Shown here: piece after piece, positions 8,112 through 16,789 of the stretch | Layout: every line of letters starts with the position of its first letter | Position numbering within the stretch: position 1 is the first letter of the stretch | Assembly (NCBI RefSeq): GCF_023100945.1 | Contig: NZ_CP064689.1 | Span: 8,476,001 to 8,540,000, forward strand | Length of the DNA: 64,000 nucleotides | Origin: Bradyrhizobium sp. 200 | GTDB lineage: Bacteria; Pseudomonadota; Alphaproteobacteria; Rhizobiales; Xanthobacteraceae | Direction: 5' to 3' | Program-made: the position numbers and the translations under genes | The notes under the pieces: model-generated | Database searches by the model: none | What the model was told of the DNA's origin: nothing | What the model saw: only the letters and a program-made list of their open reading frames with translations

Positions 8112-9695
8112 TCAAGCCAGGACGTCGAGCTTGCCGTCGGCCGCCATTCCTTTCAACGCGACCTTTCGGATCTTTCCGCTTGGCGTGAGCGGAAACACTT
8201 CGGTTCGGAAGTATTTGGTCGGGATCTTGTATTTCGCGATTCGACTTGCGCAATGATCGGAAAGTTCAGCGGCAGTGACGTTTCCGCACTTAATCGCCGC
8301 AGCAACTATTTCGCCGAAGTGGTCGTCTTTGATCCCGAAGACTGCAACTTCGGTGACTGCGGGATGTAAAAATAGAATTCGTTCGACTTCCGCGGGGTAG
8401 ATGTTTTCACCGCCACGGATGATCATGTCCTTCAACCGTCCGCCGGCGAGCACCAACTTTCCGTCGCGGCGGATTTGCCCAAGATCGCCAGTTTTCAGCC
8501 ACCCGTCTGCATCGATCGCTTTTCGCGTTTCCTCGTCGTTGGCGAAGTAACCACGCATGATCAAAGTACTTTTGACCTGGACTTCTCCTATAGCGTCGCG
8601 TCCCAAGATTGCCCCGCTTTCCGGGTCTGCAATCCGAATGCTGTATCCCGGCAATGGCAGGCCTGCGGTTTCGAAGCGGCCTGGATCGTCGACCTCGGGA
8701 CAACAGGCGAGCCCCGAGGACTCGGTCAACCCATAACCCTGAACCATACAGGCCATCGGAAACTCGGCTTCGCATCGACGCAACAAGTCAGGCTCAACAT
8801 CCGCCCCTCCGCAGGTCCCAACTCTCAGCGACGATAGATCGAATTCTTTCCGGCGCGGGTGCTCGAGCATGATCCGCAGTGAAGTAGGAACGGCGATGTG
8901 AACAGTAGCCCGATGACGCTGAATGATTTCGAACATTTCAACGGCTTCGAACGCTTCGATCCCGAGGAATGTCGCACCAACCGTTAGACATCCAGAGATC
9001 CCGACACAGAAGGATGCCGCATGGAACATGGGAACGATTGAAGTTACACGGTCATCGAAGCCTATTTTCAGCCTCGAAAAAATGCTGCGACCATTGGCCA
9101 TGACGCCCTCATGCGTCAGCATCGCTCCCTTCGGGAAGCCCGTGGTGCCCGAGGTGTATATGATCGCCGCGTTGTGCCCGCCTTCAACGGATGGAAGAGC
9201 AGCACTCGAGGTAGCCCCCTGTGCGACGAGATCGTCCATGCACAGACATTGGTCGGCGCGTCCGCCAATAACGATTTTGGTCGGGATGTTCTTGCTTTGC
9301 TTGGTGGCCTCTCGAACCAATTCGAGATATTTGTTCGTTCTGAAAGCGGCGGTGAAAAAGATCGCGCGAGCCTGCGAATGCGACAAGGCGTAGGTCAGAT
9401 CTTCGACCTTGTAATAGGTATTCAGGGGGACCAGTACCATTCCAGCTTTGGCGACCGCCAACTGAACAATTAGCCAATGGATCGAATTCTGAGCAAGTAG
9501 GGCGATATTTTCCTTAGGCTTGAAGCCGAGATCTAGCAGCGCCTTGGCTAAGGCAGTGGATTTGTCGTTCAAATCCCGGAAAGTGATTGCTTCTCCGGGA
9601 AAAGCGAATGCGTCCTTGTTGGGACAAGACCCCGCGATCGCCGCCAAAGCTTTCACCGAGGTATCGAATGCCACCTTTTCTTCGGGCTGGGACAT
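8112..9695 (-). CDS. AMP-forming acyl-CoA ligase (ANL superfamily)
   Basis: This 527-residue enzyme would activate a carboxylic acid with ATP and CoA. Motifs in order: the P-loop-like YTSGTTGFPKGAMLTHEG, GYGLTESSG, the hinge region GDLGQIRRDGKLVLAGGRLKD (first part shown: TGDLGQIRRDG), GENIYPAEVE and the terminal PSGKIRKV with the catalytic Lys. I prefer ATG 9695 (GGTGA five bases before) over ATG 9710, which lacks a signal. It follows the MaoC gene by 116 bp in the same direction, probably one transcript. In this setting it would activate the acid released by monooxygenase plus hydrolase action. The substrate could be an aryl-alkyl, medium-chain or cyclic acid. Confidence 0.92.
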   Translation of the reverse strand: MSQPEEKVAFDTSVKALAAIAGSCPNKDAFAFPGEAITFRDLNDKSTALAKALLDLGFKPKENIALLAQNSIHWLIVQLAVAKAGMVLVPLNTYYKVEDLTYALSHSQARAIFFTAAFRTNKYLELVREATKQSKNIPTKIVIGGRADQCLCMDDLVAQGATSSAALPSVEGGHNAAIIYTSGTTGFPKGAMLTHEGVMANGRSIFSRLKIGFDDRVTSIVPMFHAASFCVGISGCLTVGATFLGIEAFEAVEMFEIIQRHRATVHIAVPTSLRIMLEHPRRKEFDLSSLRVGTCGGADVEPDLLRRCEAEFPMACMVQGYGLTESSGLACCPEVDDPGRFETAGLPLPGYSIRIADPESGAILGRDAIGEVQVKSTLIMRGYFANDEETRKAIDADGWLKTGDLGQIRRDGKLVLAGGRLKDMIIRGGENIYPAEVERILFLHPAVTEVAVFGIKDDHFGEIVAAAIKCGNVTAAELSDHCASRIAKYKIPTKYFRTEVFPLTPSGKIRKVALKGMAADGKLDVLA

Positions 9696-9811
9696 TGTTT
9701 TCACCGGCATGATGGAATCAGCTGTCGATCTTATGTCGGCACCGATCCGAGGTCGCCCGTCGATCTTAGATTGATCATCCCAGCGCCGCGGCCGTTGCGG
9801 ACAATACTGGC

Positions 9812-10273
9812 TTAGGCAGCGCCGGACATGAGCAGGGCCTGCTCGTAGACAAGCACCGTTTCGTCTTTTTGGTTTTTGACGGTGATAATCATGGAAACCA
9901 CACCGCGATCGTTCTTTTTGGCACTTGGCCGAACGTCGGTGATCTTGGCGGTGGTCAACACGGTATCTCCAAATCGTACTGGATTGGAGAAACGAACCTT
10001 GTCCATGCCGAGAAAGCCGATCGTTGTTCCCTCAAACAGACCCGTGCCATTCATCTGACCCGAGGTGACTGCAAGCGTGAGAAGCCCGTGCGCAATGCGC
10101 GTGCCAAACTGCGTCTTCTTGGCGTGTACTTCGTTGATATGGGCGGGATTGAAGTCGCCGGACAGCCCTGCGAACAAGTTGACGTCCCCGCTCTCAATGG
10201 TCCGACCAGCGGTTTCGATCACTTCGCCGACCTGGAATTCATTCCAATGCTTCGCGTTCCGACCTTTGAACAT
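9812..10273 (-). CDS. MaoC-family enoyl-CoA hydratase (small)
   Basis: This 153-residue single hot-dog protein carries the hydratase-2 motif FAGLSGDFNPAHIN followed by FGTRIAHGLL. Asp and His of the first block are the catalytic pair in R-specific enoyl-CoA hydratases such as PhaJ. The start is ATG 10273 with AGGAA upstream. It is the first gene of a probable two-gene operon with the acyl-CoA ligase. A 16-bp near-palindrome shared with two other promoters of the cluster lies 107-122 bp upstream. It hydrates a trans-2-enoyl-CoA in a beta-oxidation-type cycle; the chain preferred is not evident. Confidence 0.9.
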   Translation of the reverse strand: MFKGRNAKHWNEFQVGEVIETAGRTIESGDVNLFAGLSGDFNPAHINEVHAKKTQFGTRIAHGLLTLAVTSGQMNGTGLFEGTTIGFLGMDKVRFSNPVRFGDTVLTTAKITDVRPSAKKNDRGVVSMIITVKNQKDETVLVYEQALLMSGAA

Positions 10274-10379
10274 TTGCCATTCCTTGTTTGCTGTTTCCCC
10301 TGGCTTCAGACGCGAAAACTTGGGCTCGATCTTTCTGCCAGCCTTAACAAGCGGGAAAATAGCCGCGCCCTACAATTTG

Positions 10380-10395
10380 TCAATAGACCTATTTG
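10380..10395. promoter_or_regulatory. Shared operator-like site, copy 1 (before maoC-ligase)
   Basis: TCAATAGACCTATTTG resembles sites at 11426-11441 and 20232-20247. It lies upstream of the MaoC gene, within the 396-bp gap 10274-10669. I see no gene in the rest of that gap. Confidence 0.6.
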
Positions 10396-10669
10396 GATAT
10401 TGGTTTGACTTAACAGTCCATTTCCGGCGCCCCCAACTGGCACAATTGAGCCGCCTGGACTCGACAATTTGCGGAAAACGACCTTCGGTGCGACCGGTGT
10501 AGGGTTCAAGCAAGTCGAGGCGGAGATCGCCGTAGGCCGCGGTGCCACGTATTGGAACGGTCAAACCGTCAAAGCTGGAAAGCCTCGAACCTCACACTTC
10601 TCAAATGGGTTCTGAACGGGAGATAACGGATCAGCGACAGCGCTTGGATCGAGTTCACTGAAGCCGTGG

Positions 10670-11341
10670 TCAGCGAGGTCTATCTTCAAGTTCCGGCCGT
10701 TTCGCTTCCAGACCCTTAAAGAGCACCTCTACGAGCGAGTCACTGAATGACGAGAGATACTCTTCACGCGTTATGTCTACCTCGTAAACCTCATCCATCA
10801 AGACGCTCAGGCTAGAAGTCATGGTACAAGCGGAAACGATGATATTCGTTACGTTCATTATCGGAAGTGAGCGTATCATTCCCGCCTCGACCGCTTCCTT
10901 GATCGCTTGGTCGAAAAGTCGATAGCCGGCGACCATATAACGACGGGCCAGCCAGCGCATCCGCGCGCTGCGTACCATGCCCTCGTGCATTAGAATGCGA
11001 TTGAGATTGGGATCTGCGGCATTGGCGGTGAGGAATTTCCTGATCATGACCTTGAGACGCGATAGCGGATCGAGATCCTGAAGATCAAGGCGGCCGATGG
11101 GGAAAACGAGCCCGCGCTCATGCATGAGGCGCTCAATGGCCGCTTTCCATATCTTGGACTTTTTACCGAAATGGTAGTGAACCATCGACTGAGTGAGACC
11201 TGCAGCGGCCGCTATCTGACCCGTCGACACCGGTTCGTATCCGTGCCTGGAGAACAGGTCGATGGCGGCCACAAGCAATTTCTCGCGCGGCTCTTGCCGG
11301 TCCGTTTTCCGGCGTGCACGCTTCGGCGTCGGCCTCGGCAT
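10670..11341 (-). CDS. TetR-family transcriptional regulator (1)
   Basis: This 223-residue repressor has a basic N-terminal tail and then the TetR helix-turn-helix: LLVAAIDLFSRHGYEPVST, IAAAAGLTQSMVHYHFGKKSKIW. The C-terminal ligand-binding region is not assignable to a known effector group. The start is ATG 11341 with GAGGAAAG upstream. Its own promoter region holds the near-perfect palindrome TCAATAGGCCTATCGA at 11426, and similar sites precede the maoC-ligase and SDR operons, so it could repress itself and both operons until an acyl-CoA or ketone ligand appears (inference). It is related in its HTH to the second TetR regulator at 20293. Confidence 0.92.
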   Translation of the reverse strand: MPRPTPKRARRKTDRQEPREKLLVAAIDLFSRHGYEPVSTGQIAAAAGLTQSMVHYHFGKKSKIWKAAIERLMHERGLVFPIGRLDLQDLDPLSRLKVMIRKFLTANAADPNLNRILMHEGMVRSARMRWLARRYMVAGYRLFDQAIKEAVEAGMIRSLPIMNVTNIIVSACTMTSSLSVLMDEVYEVDITREEYLSSFSDSLVEVLFKGLEAKRPELEDRPR

Positions 11342-11425
11342 TGTCTCTTTCCTCGATTCGGAGTTTTCGACCCCAGAACCGTTATAGCATCTGGCACCTA
11401 GAAGGCGGACAAACTATCGAATTTA

Positions 11426-11441
11426 TCAATAGGCCTATCGA
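11426..11441. promoter_or_regulatory. Shared operator-like palindrome, copy 2 (before tetR 1)
   Basis: TCAATAGGCCTATCGA is palindromic except for one base pair and lies 85-100 bp upstream of the TetR start. An outer inverted repeat CGAATTT/AAATTCG brackets it. It is the best-conserved copy of the three sites in the cluster. The remaining gap 11342-11679 shows no gene. Confidence 0.65.
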
Positions 11442-11679
11442 AATTCGTGGTTTTTTAATTTGCGCGAAGCTGTTCAATTCGTCGCGGGAACTGCGGTTCA
11501 GCGTAGTCCGGGCCAGGAACATGGAGTTTGACTGCAGCAACTACCCTCTCGCGTCGCTCCGGGCAGCTGCCGATCATCGACTGTGCGGCCATCCACTGGC
11601 TCCCGACGCCCCACGGCGCCCGTTTCGGGTTCGTGGTTGTGGTGGAGGACGAATCGGCCCCGATCGAGCGAACCAAGCG

Positions 11680-12351
11680 TCAGGTGATATCCGGAGGACC
11701 GGCCTCATCCTTGCCTGTCAGCCGCCAAAACACGGCGAAGGTCCGCTTGATGTGAGCCCGCATCGCTCGCTCCGCGGCCTCTGCGTTACGTTGAAGGATC
11801 GCCGACAGGATGAGCTCATGATCCGCGTTGCCAAGCGCTAATTCGTCGCCCGTCGCCACCCGCGCAATCGGCGTGTTGAAATAGAATTGGCCCGAGTGAT
11901 AGATCGCGTTCGTCAACCTCCCGTTTCCGGAGGCGGCCATGATCGCGTCGTGAAATTCGCGATTGGTCCTTACCCGCATCTCCTCGTCGCTCGAGCGAAG
12001 CGCAAGCCTCTGTTCGTGGATGGCCTTCAGCTCCGCGATCTGCGCTGCCGAGGCGCGGGTCGCAGCGAGACCCGCCGCATAACCTTCGAGGGCCAGCCGC
12101 ACTTCCGCATTCTGGCGGATCTCCTCGGTCGTGAATTCGCGGACCGCCCAACCGCGTTTGCGGGGGACGACCAGTCCGGCGGTTGCCAATCGCTGCAGGC
12201 TCTCGCGCACCGGTGTCCGGCTCACCTCAAAACGTTCGGCCAAATCGAGCTCGATGAGAGGTGAATTCGGGCGAAGCTCTCCGGCGACGATCTCACGGCG
12301 TAGGGTTTCGAACACGCTGGTCAGGCGTGTGGGTGGCTCAAGAGCATACAT
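11680..12351 (-). CDS. GntR-family (FCD-type) transcriptional regulator
   Basis: This 223-residue protein has the winged helix TSVFETLRREIVAGELRPNS, LAERFEVSRTPVRESLQRLA, then a helical FCD sensor domain with spaced metal-ligand candidates (Asp, His and His, including REFHDAI). I chose ATG 12351. Upstream in-frame ATGs would place the coding region over the palindromic TTGCATACAA and the divergent promoter. It is divergent from the LuxR-type gene at 12454. FCD regulators usually sense small organic acids and repress adjacent catabolic genes, so the LuxR/SDR pair or the minus-strand cluster are candidate targets. Confidence 0.9.
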   Translation of the reverse strand: MYALEPPTRLTSVFETLRREIVAGELRPNSPLIELDLAERFEVSRTPVRESLQRLATAGLVVPRKRGWAVREFTTEEIRQNAEVRLALEGYAAGLAATRASAAQIAELKAIHEQRLALRSSDEEMRVRTNREFHDAIMAASGNGRLTNAIYHSGQFYFNTPIARVATGDELALGNADHELILSAILQRNAEAAERAMRAHIKRTFAVFWRLTGKDEAGPPDIT

Positions 12352-12381
12352 GGTTGGCCGCGCCTTATTTTGCACGCGATA

Positions 12382-12401
12382 TTGCATACAAGATAGCATA
12401 C
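12382..12401. promoter_or_regulatory. Candidate GntR operator between gntR and luxR
   Basis: TTGCATACAA (12382-12391) is an inverted TTG/CAA repeat of the type bound by FCD regulators. GCATAC is repeated 11 bp further on (12396-12401). The site is in the 102-bp divergent intergenic region. Confidence 0.5.
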
Positions 12402-12453
12402 CTTTATAAGAGAGAAAACAAGATGGCAAGGTCGAGGAAAACAAGGAGCTTAT

Positions 12454-13230
12454 ATGCGAGCCCATCGCCTCATCCGGCCGGCGCCCGGCACCGGTGACAT
12501 TCCGGCCCTGACGAGCCTCGTCGAGGATCTCGGCACACCCGCATTTCCAACTTCGCTGTTCCGAGCGGCCTCCGCTTGGGCGATGCCCGAGCACATGGCG
12601 GCCTTCGTCTTTGACGCCGACATGAAGCCGCGGACAGTTTTCGCCGAGAACGCGGGGCCGGCGAAGGTGTCACAGGATGTCGCCGTACGGTATTGCCGTG
12701 AATACTATCAGTACGACCTCGCCAACCGCCAATTGCGCGAAGCACGATATCAGGGAAGCTGGATCCTGAAGACGAGCGCGTCCGAGGTCGTCCATTCAGA
12801 ATATCGTCAACACTGCTACACGGCCGTCAGACTGCACGATCGCATCAGCCTGTCCGACACCAGGGATGGCCGCACGCTCCGCATCAACCTCTACCGCCCC
12901 AAAGGAAACGATTTCACTGAGGACGAGATACATCGCATCGGCGACAAGGCTCCCCTAATGCTCGCACTGGTGCGTCGTCACGCCGATCACCAAGCGGCGA
13001 GCCGGCCCAATTCGCACGCTTACTATCGTGAACGTCTCGCCGCGGCCGCTCCCACCCTGACCTCGCGCGAGGCCGACGTATGTGCCGCCATCATCCGCGG
13101 CATCACATCGGAGGGGATAGCGCTCCAACTCGGTGTCGGGCTGAACACCGTCCTTACCTATAAGAAGCGCGCCTACGCCAGGCTCAACATCTCGTCACAG
13201 AACCAGTTGATGCGTCTCGTTCTCAACTGA
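12454..13230 (+). CDS. LuxR-family transcriptional regulator
   Basis: This 258-residue protein has a C-terminal GerE helix-turn-helix: LTSREADVCAAIIRGITSEG, IALQLGVGLNTVLTYKKRAY. The roughly 190-residue N-terminal region contains no receiver domain, and I could not match it to the conserved Trp/Tyr/Asp pattern of homoserine-lactone receptors. It starts at ATG 12454 with a strong AAGGAG. The SDR gene at 13334 follows in the same direction after about 100 bp, so they may be co-transcribed. It probably works as a stand-alone regulator responding to a small molecule of the pathway rather than quorum sensing. Confidence 0.88.
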   Translation: MRAHRLIRPAPGTGDIPALTSLVEDLGTPAFPTSLFRAASAWAMPEHMAAFVFDADMKPRTVFAENAGPAKVSQDVAVRYCREYYQYDLANRQLREARYQGSWILKTSASEVVHSEYRQHCYTAVRLHDRISLSDTRDGRTLRINLYRPKGNDFTEDEIHRIGDKAPLMLALVRRHADHQAASRPNSHAYYRERLAAAAPTLTSREADVCAAIIRGITSEGIALQLGVGLNTVLTYKKRAYARLNISSQNQLMRLVLN

Positions 13231-13333
13231 TGCTTGGCACCGGCTTTTCCGGACGCCGGTTGTCCCGTGTTCGGGTGACAGAGCTTCTCGACTTGCTTTG
13301 ATAGAAACCAATGCAACAACCGGGAAGCATCCA

Positions 13334-14086
13334 ATGAGCGACAACGACATTCTGGCCGGCCGGCTCGCAGTCATCACGGGGGGCAGCAGCGGGATCGGCG
13401 CCGCGACCGCCCGACGCCTGGCGGACGCTGGCGCGGACGTGATCATCGGTTATCATCACAGCGAGGAACGCGCCGAGGCTCTCCGAAGCCGCCTGCCACG
13501 CGGATCGCACGAAATCGCAAGGCTGTCGCTGGCAGATCCTGAAAGCTTCAAGGCGCTATCGGCGCACATCGCTTCGAAGCGCGGGAAGCTCGACATCCTA
13601 GTCAACTCTGCCGGGTTCACCCGCGCCATCAACCATGCCGACCTAGACACTCTCACGGACGCGTTGTTCGAGGAGATCCTCATCGCCAACGTGCGCGGCC
13701 CGTATTCTGCGATCCGCGCTCTCCTTCCGGTGCTGTGCGCCTCCGGCGACGCCGTCGTGATCAACGTCTCCTCGATCTCCGGCTTCACCGCTTCGGGCAG
13801 CAATGTTGCCTACTGCGCATCCAAGGCCGCCCTCGACAATATGACCGCATCGCTCGCGCGCGCACTCGGGCCGGAAGTCCGGCTGCTCACCGTATCCCCA
13901 GGCGCCGTGGCGACCGATTTCGTGCCGGGTCGGGACCGGGCGGCACTCGAGGCCGGCGCCAAGGCGACGCCTCTCAAACGCGTCATCGAACCCGATGACG
14001 TCTCTTCGGCCATCTTGGCCTGCATCACCCACCTCAAGGCCAGCACGGGCTCGCGCATCGTCGTAGACGGCGGGAGACACCTATGA
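13334..14086 (+). CDS. Short-chain dehydrogenase/reductase (classical SDR)
   Basis: This 250-residue NAD(P)-dependent oxidoreductase shows the cofactor motif TGGSSGIG, the structural LVNSAG (NNAG variant), the catalytic Ser in NVSSISG and the YCASK catalytic pair. It starts at ATG 13334 with GGGAAG upstream; an in-frame TTG 36 bases earlier has no better signal. It is the only enzyme of the cluster on the plus strand between 6.1 and 28 kb and lies downstream of the LuxR-type regulator. A likely role is alcohol/ketone interconversion, possibly making the ketone used by the monooxygenases. Confidence 0.92.
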   Translation: MSDNDILAGRLAVITGGSSGIGAATARRLADAGADVIIGYHHSEERAEALRSRLPRGSHEIARLSLADPESFKALSAHIASKRGKLDILVNSAGFTRAINHADLDTLTDALFEEILIANVRGPYSAIRALLPVLCASGDAVVINVSSISGFTASGSNVAYCASKAALDNMTASLARALGPEVRLLTVSPGAVATDFVPGRDRAALEAGAKATPLKRVIEPDDVSSAILACITHLKASTGSRIVVDGGRHL

Positions 14087-14512
14087 GCCGTGCCCCGCTC
14101 ACTTCGGCGGTTGTCTGGGACCTCACCAAAGGCCCTGGCCGCTCAGATTAACAGGACCCGCCCGCGAAATTCGATTTCAAAGTGAACGGAGAATACGTTC
14201 CCATTCTCTCGATAGCACTTTAGTGCAGCCTAGTGGGGGCGCGAGGCAGCTAGGCTCCGTCAAGGAAATGCCTTTCGGCAGCCCAGTGGTTCCACCGGAC
14301 GACATAGCTTAGGCTTTCCTCTGCGAATTCGATCGAACGTTCTCGATGGCCGCCTGTCAGGCGACCCGATCCATGGCGACCGACCCGATGATCGCAGTCG
14401 CGCTGTCTACTGTGAGACAACAATTTCAGGGCCAGCATCGTGCCCCGCAGCTCTTTCACAGCGGCTTCGACATTGCGCGATTAGTTCAAACGTGACTCCA
14501 GTGCTCAAGCGC
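14087..14512. other. Intergenic gap between convergent genes
   Basis: This 426-bp region separates the convergent SDR and racemase genes. Short open frames are present (for example 14250-14459 on the minus strand), but none has a ribosome-binding site or recognisable domain. No terminator hairpin with a T-run was found. Confidence 0.5.
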
Positions 14513-15658
14513 TCATGAAGGCACCGCATGGTGGCGCGGACGTCGTTGGGGGTCGATCTGCCATTCACGCAGCAGATCATCGACGCCCACGCCCGGCTCC
14601 GGGACCGGACGCGGATCACTCGCCGGCGTGCGGCTAAAGCGAGGCGCCGCGGCAGGTTGCACAACGCCCTCGACATCAACAAACGTTCGGCGATGACGCA
14701 GGTGAAGATGTGTCGGGGCTTCGGACATCGACAACACCGGCGCAGCGCAAACGTCGAGCGGCTCGAGTTGCGCCTGCCATTCGTCACGGGTTCGCGTACG
14801 AAATCGATCCTTCAGCAACTCCCGCATACGCGGCCAACCCTCACGGTTCGCTCGTGTATCGGGCGAACCCGGATCAATGCCAATCTGTCGCAGCAATTCG
14901 TCGTGGAAGCGCTGTTCCAGCGCACCAATTGCCAACCATTTTCCATCTGCGCATTCATACACATCGTAGAAGTAGGCTCCAGAATCGAGCAGATTGGTCC
15001 CACGCTCGGACGTCAGGTTACCCGCCGCCGCCATGCCATAAATGGCAGCCATGAGCGACGCAGTGCCATCAATCATCGCTGCATCAACCACCTGTCCGAG
15101 ACCTGAATGCTGACGCTCCACTAACGCCGAAAGGATGCCTAACGCCAGATACAGCGCCCCGCCGGCAAAGTCGCTCACCAGATTGAGCGGCACGGTTGGG
15201 GGCTGACCCTTGCGACCTATCGCGTTCAACGCGCCGCTCAATGCCAGGTATGTGATGTCATGGCCGGCACGCATGGCCAGCGGACCGTCTTGTCCCCAAC
15301 CCGTCATGCGGCCGTAAACCAGCTTCGGATTGAGCGCCATGACGGGCTCCGGTCCGATTCCGAGCCGCTCCGCGACTCCGGGACGGAAACCTTCAATCAA
15401 GACATCGGCTTTACGAACCACGCTGAGCACGAAATCGCGAGCATCGTTGTTCTTAAGGTCGAGTTGCAGCGATGGACGGCCGCGCAGAATTACGTTGCAG
15501 CGGCGAGGAACACTATCAACGAGATCGGGGCTTTCATCGCGCTCAATGCGAAGCACGGATGCACCGAGGTCGGCTAACAACATAGTGCACATTGGTGCCG
15601 GGCCAATTCCCGCAATCTCAACAACGCGGATTCCGCTCAACGGTCCCATTTTGGTCAT
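14513..15658 (-). CDS. Class III CoA-transferase family, alpha-methylacyl-CoA racemase-like
   Basis: This 381-residue protein opens with GPLSGIRVVEIAGIGPAP, typical of CaiB/BaiF proteins. The racemase blocks GHDITYLALSGAL (His) and NLVSDFAGGALYLALG (Asp) correspond to the catalytic His/Asp pair of mycobacterial MCR and human AMACR. It would interconvert 2R- and 2S-methylacyl-CoA before dehydrogenation of a methyl-branched chain. The start codon overlaps the stop of the upstream SDR gene (ATGA at 15655-15658), so the two are translationally coupled. It is the last gene of the minus-strand operon that begins at 20197. CoA-transferase activity cannot be excluded but the motif pair favours racemisation. 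Confidence 0.88.
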   Translation of the reverse strand: MTKMGPLSGIRVVEIAGIGPAPMCTMLLADLGASVLRIERDESPDLVDSVPRRCNVILRGRPSLQLDLKNNDARDFVLSVVRKADVLIEGFRPGVAERLGIGPEPVMALNPKLVYGRMTGWGQDGPLAMRAGHDITYLALSGALNAIGRKGQPPTVPLNLVSDFAGGALYLALGILSALVERQHSGLGQVVDAAMIDGTASLMAAIYGMAAAGNLTSERGTNLLDSGAYFYDVYECADGKWLAIGALEQRFHDELLRQIGIDPGSPDTRANREGWPRMRELLKDRFRTRTRDEWQAQLEPLDVCAAPVLSMSEAPTHLHLRHRRTFVDVEGVVQPAAAPRFSRTPASDPRPVPEPGVGVDDLLREWQIDPQRRPRHHAVPS

Positions 15659-16608
15659 GCTCCGCAAGGATCCGCGAGCGCAGGGTAGAAGACATCGCCG
15701 ACCCGAGGGCCACCGCAGGATCTGCCAATTCCATTGAACCATGCAGCGACCGCTTCAAAGTAACTTTCGGTGGTCGAGAAATTGGCGTCAAAAAATGAAG
15801 GCTGGTCACAACCATTTGGATCCCGACGTTCGCTGGACGCAGGGTCAGAAGTCATCAGACCGGCTGTGCTGAGGATCGAGATTTCCCGATCGCATATCTC
15901 GAACACCTGAGCAGTGATGCCCTCTGCGGCTTCACTCGCCAAGAAGCCGGACAAACGCGCCAGGCGTTTGAAGTCAGTCGGTCGTGGAAAAGGCACGACA
16001 TTGGGTGCTCCCCGTGGGGCACACACGGTCCCGAAGGTCGAGTTGGTTTCGGAAAGTAAGACACAGTTGGAACGAACACGGTGGGGCGCCATCTCGCGCG
16101 CGATTGTACTGGAAAGCCGGACCGCGGACTCTTTCGCAGCGCTGTAACTGGGATGCCGCGACGATACTCCCAAGGGAGCTATCGAGTGCACGAACGAGCC
16201 CGCCTGTTGCGCCTTGAAGAGTGGAGCGACGGCCCGCACGACATGATCGAAGCATGTTCGAGGAGGACCGACTTCCGATCTCAGTTCATCCTCGGCGTAG
16301 GTCTGGTCAACCAGATTTGAGGCGTTGTTCATCAGCACGTCTACGCGCCCGAACGAATCCAATGCCGCCTCTACTACCCTCGATGCCCCGACGCTCGTGC
16401 AAGCCGATTCGGCGACGACGGCCGCTTCTGCACCCAACTCGGCGATCTCGAACGCAATATCGTTCGCGAGCGGAGACGTCGATCCGTTCGACGCGCAGGG
16501 ATTCACAATGACGCTCGCCCCGCGCTCCGCTACGAATAGCGCCAAATCGCGACCGAAACCTCGATCGACGCCGATCACGATGACCACTTTGCCGCGGAGA
16601 CTGCCCAT
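15655..16608 (-). CDS. Divergent SDR-family dehydrogenase with C-terminal extension
   Basis: This 317-residue SDR has a degenerate cofactor loop (IGVDRGFG instead of TGxxxGIG), NNAS in place of NNAG, a Ser in HSIAPLG and the YSAAK catalytic pair. About 60 residues follow the SDR fold, ending in GDVFYPALADP. The SDR at 19277 carries a comparable tail ending ADIMLPALSP, so the two are probably paralogues of one hydroxyacyl-CoA dehydrogenase-like subgroup. The start ATG 16608 has AGAAG upstream. It overlaps the racemase gene by 4 bp and lies 181 bp after the thiolase-like gene. Cofactor binding may be weakened. Confidence 0.82.
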   Translation of the reverse strand: MGSLRGKVVIVIGVDRGFGRDLALFVAERGASVIVNPCASNGSTSPLANDIAFEIAELGAEAAVVAESACTSVGASRVVEAALDSFGRVDVLMNNASNLVDQTYAEDELRSEVGPPRTCFDHVVRAVAPLFKAQQAGSFVHSIAPLGVSSRHPSYSAAKESAVRLSSTIAREMAPHRVRSNCVLLSETNSTFGTVCAPRGAPNVVPFPRPTDFKRLARLSGFLASEAAEGITAQVFEICDREISILSTAGLMTSDPASSERRDPNGCDQPSFFDANFSTTESYFEAVAAWFNGIGRSCGGPRVGDVFYPALADPCGA

Positions 16609-16789
16609 TTTCTTCTTTGATTCTATGTTGTTATACGGAAATCCTATTCACACAAGACTGTTAAAGCGCGTCGCGCGACTGGTCGCATGCGAGTGGACTG
16701 GGCACGCGTGGGTCCACTCTATGGCCATTCTCCGCCTGGATCAGCAGTCAATCTAGTCGGTCGCTAACAAACCGGCTCGAGAGACCTCG

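Noticed and set aside
11680..12594. Longer GntR protein starting at 12594
   Set aside because: It would overlap the divergent LuxR gene and its promoter, and the added residues lack family similarity.
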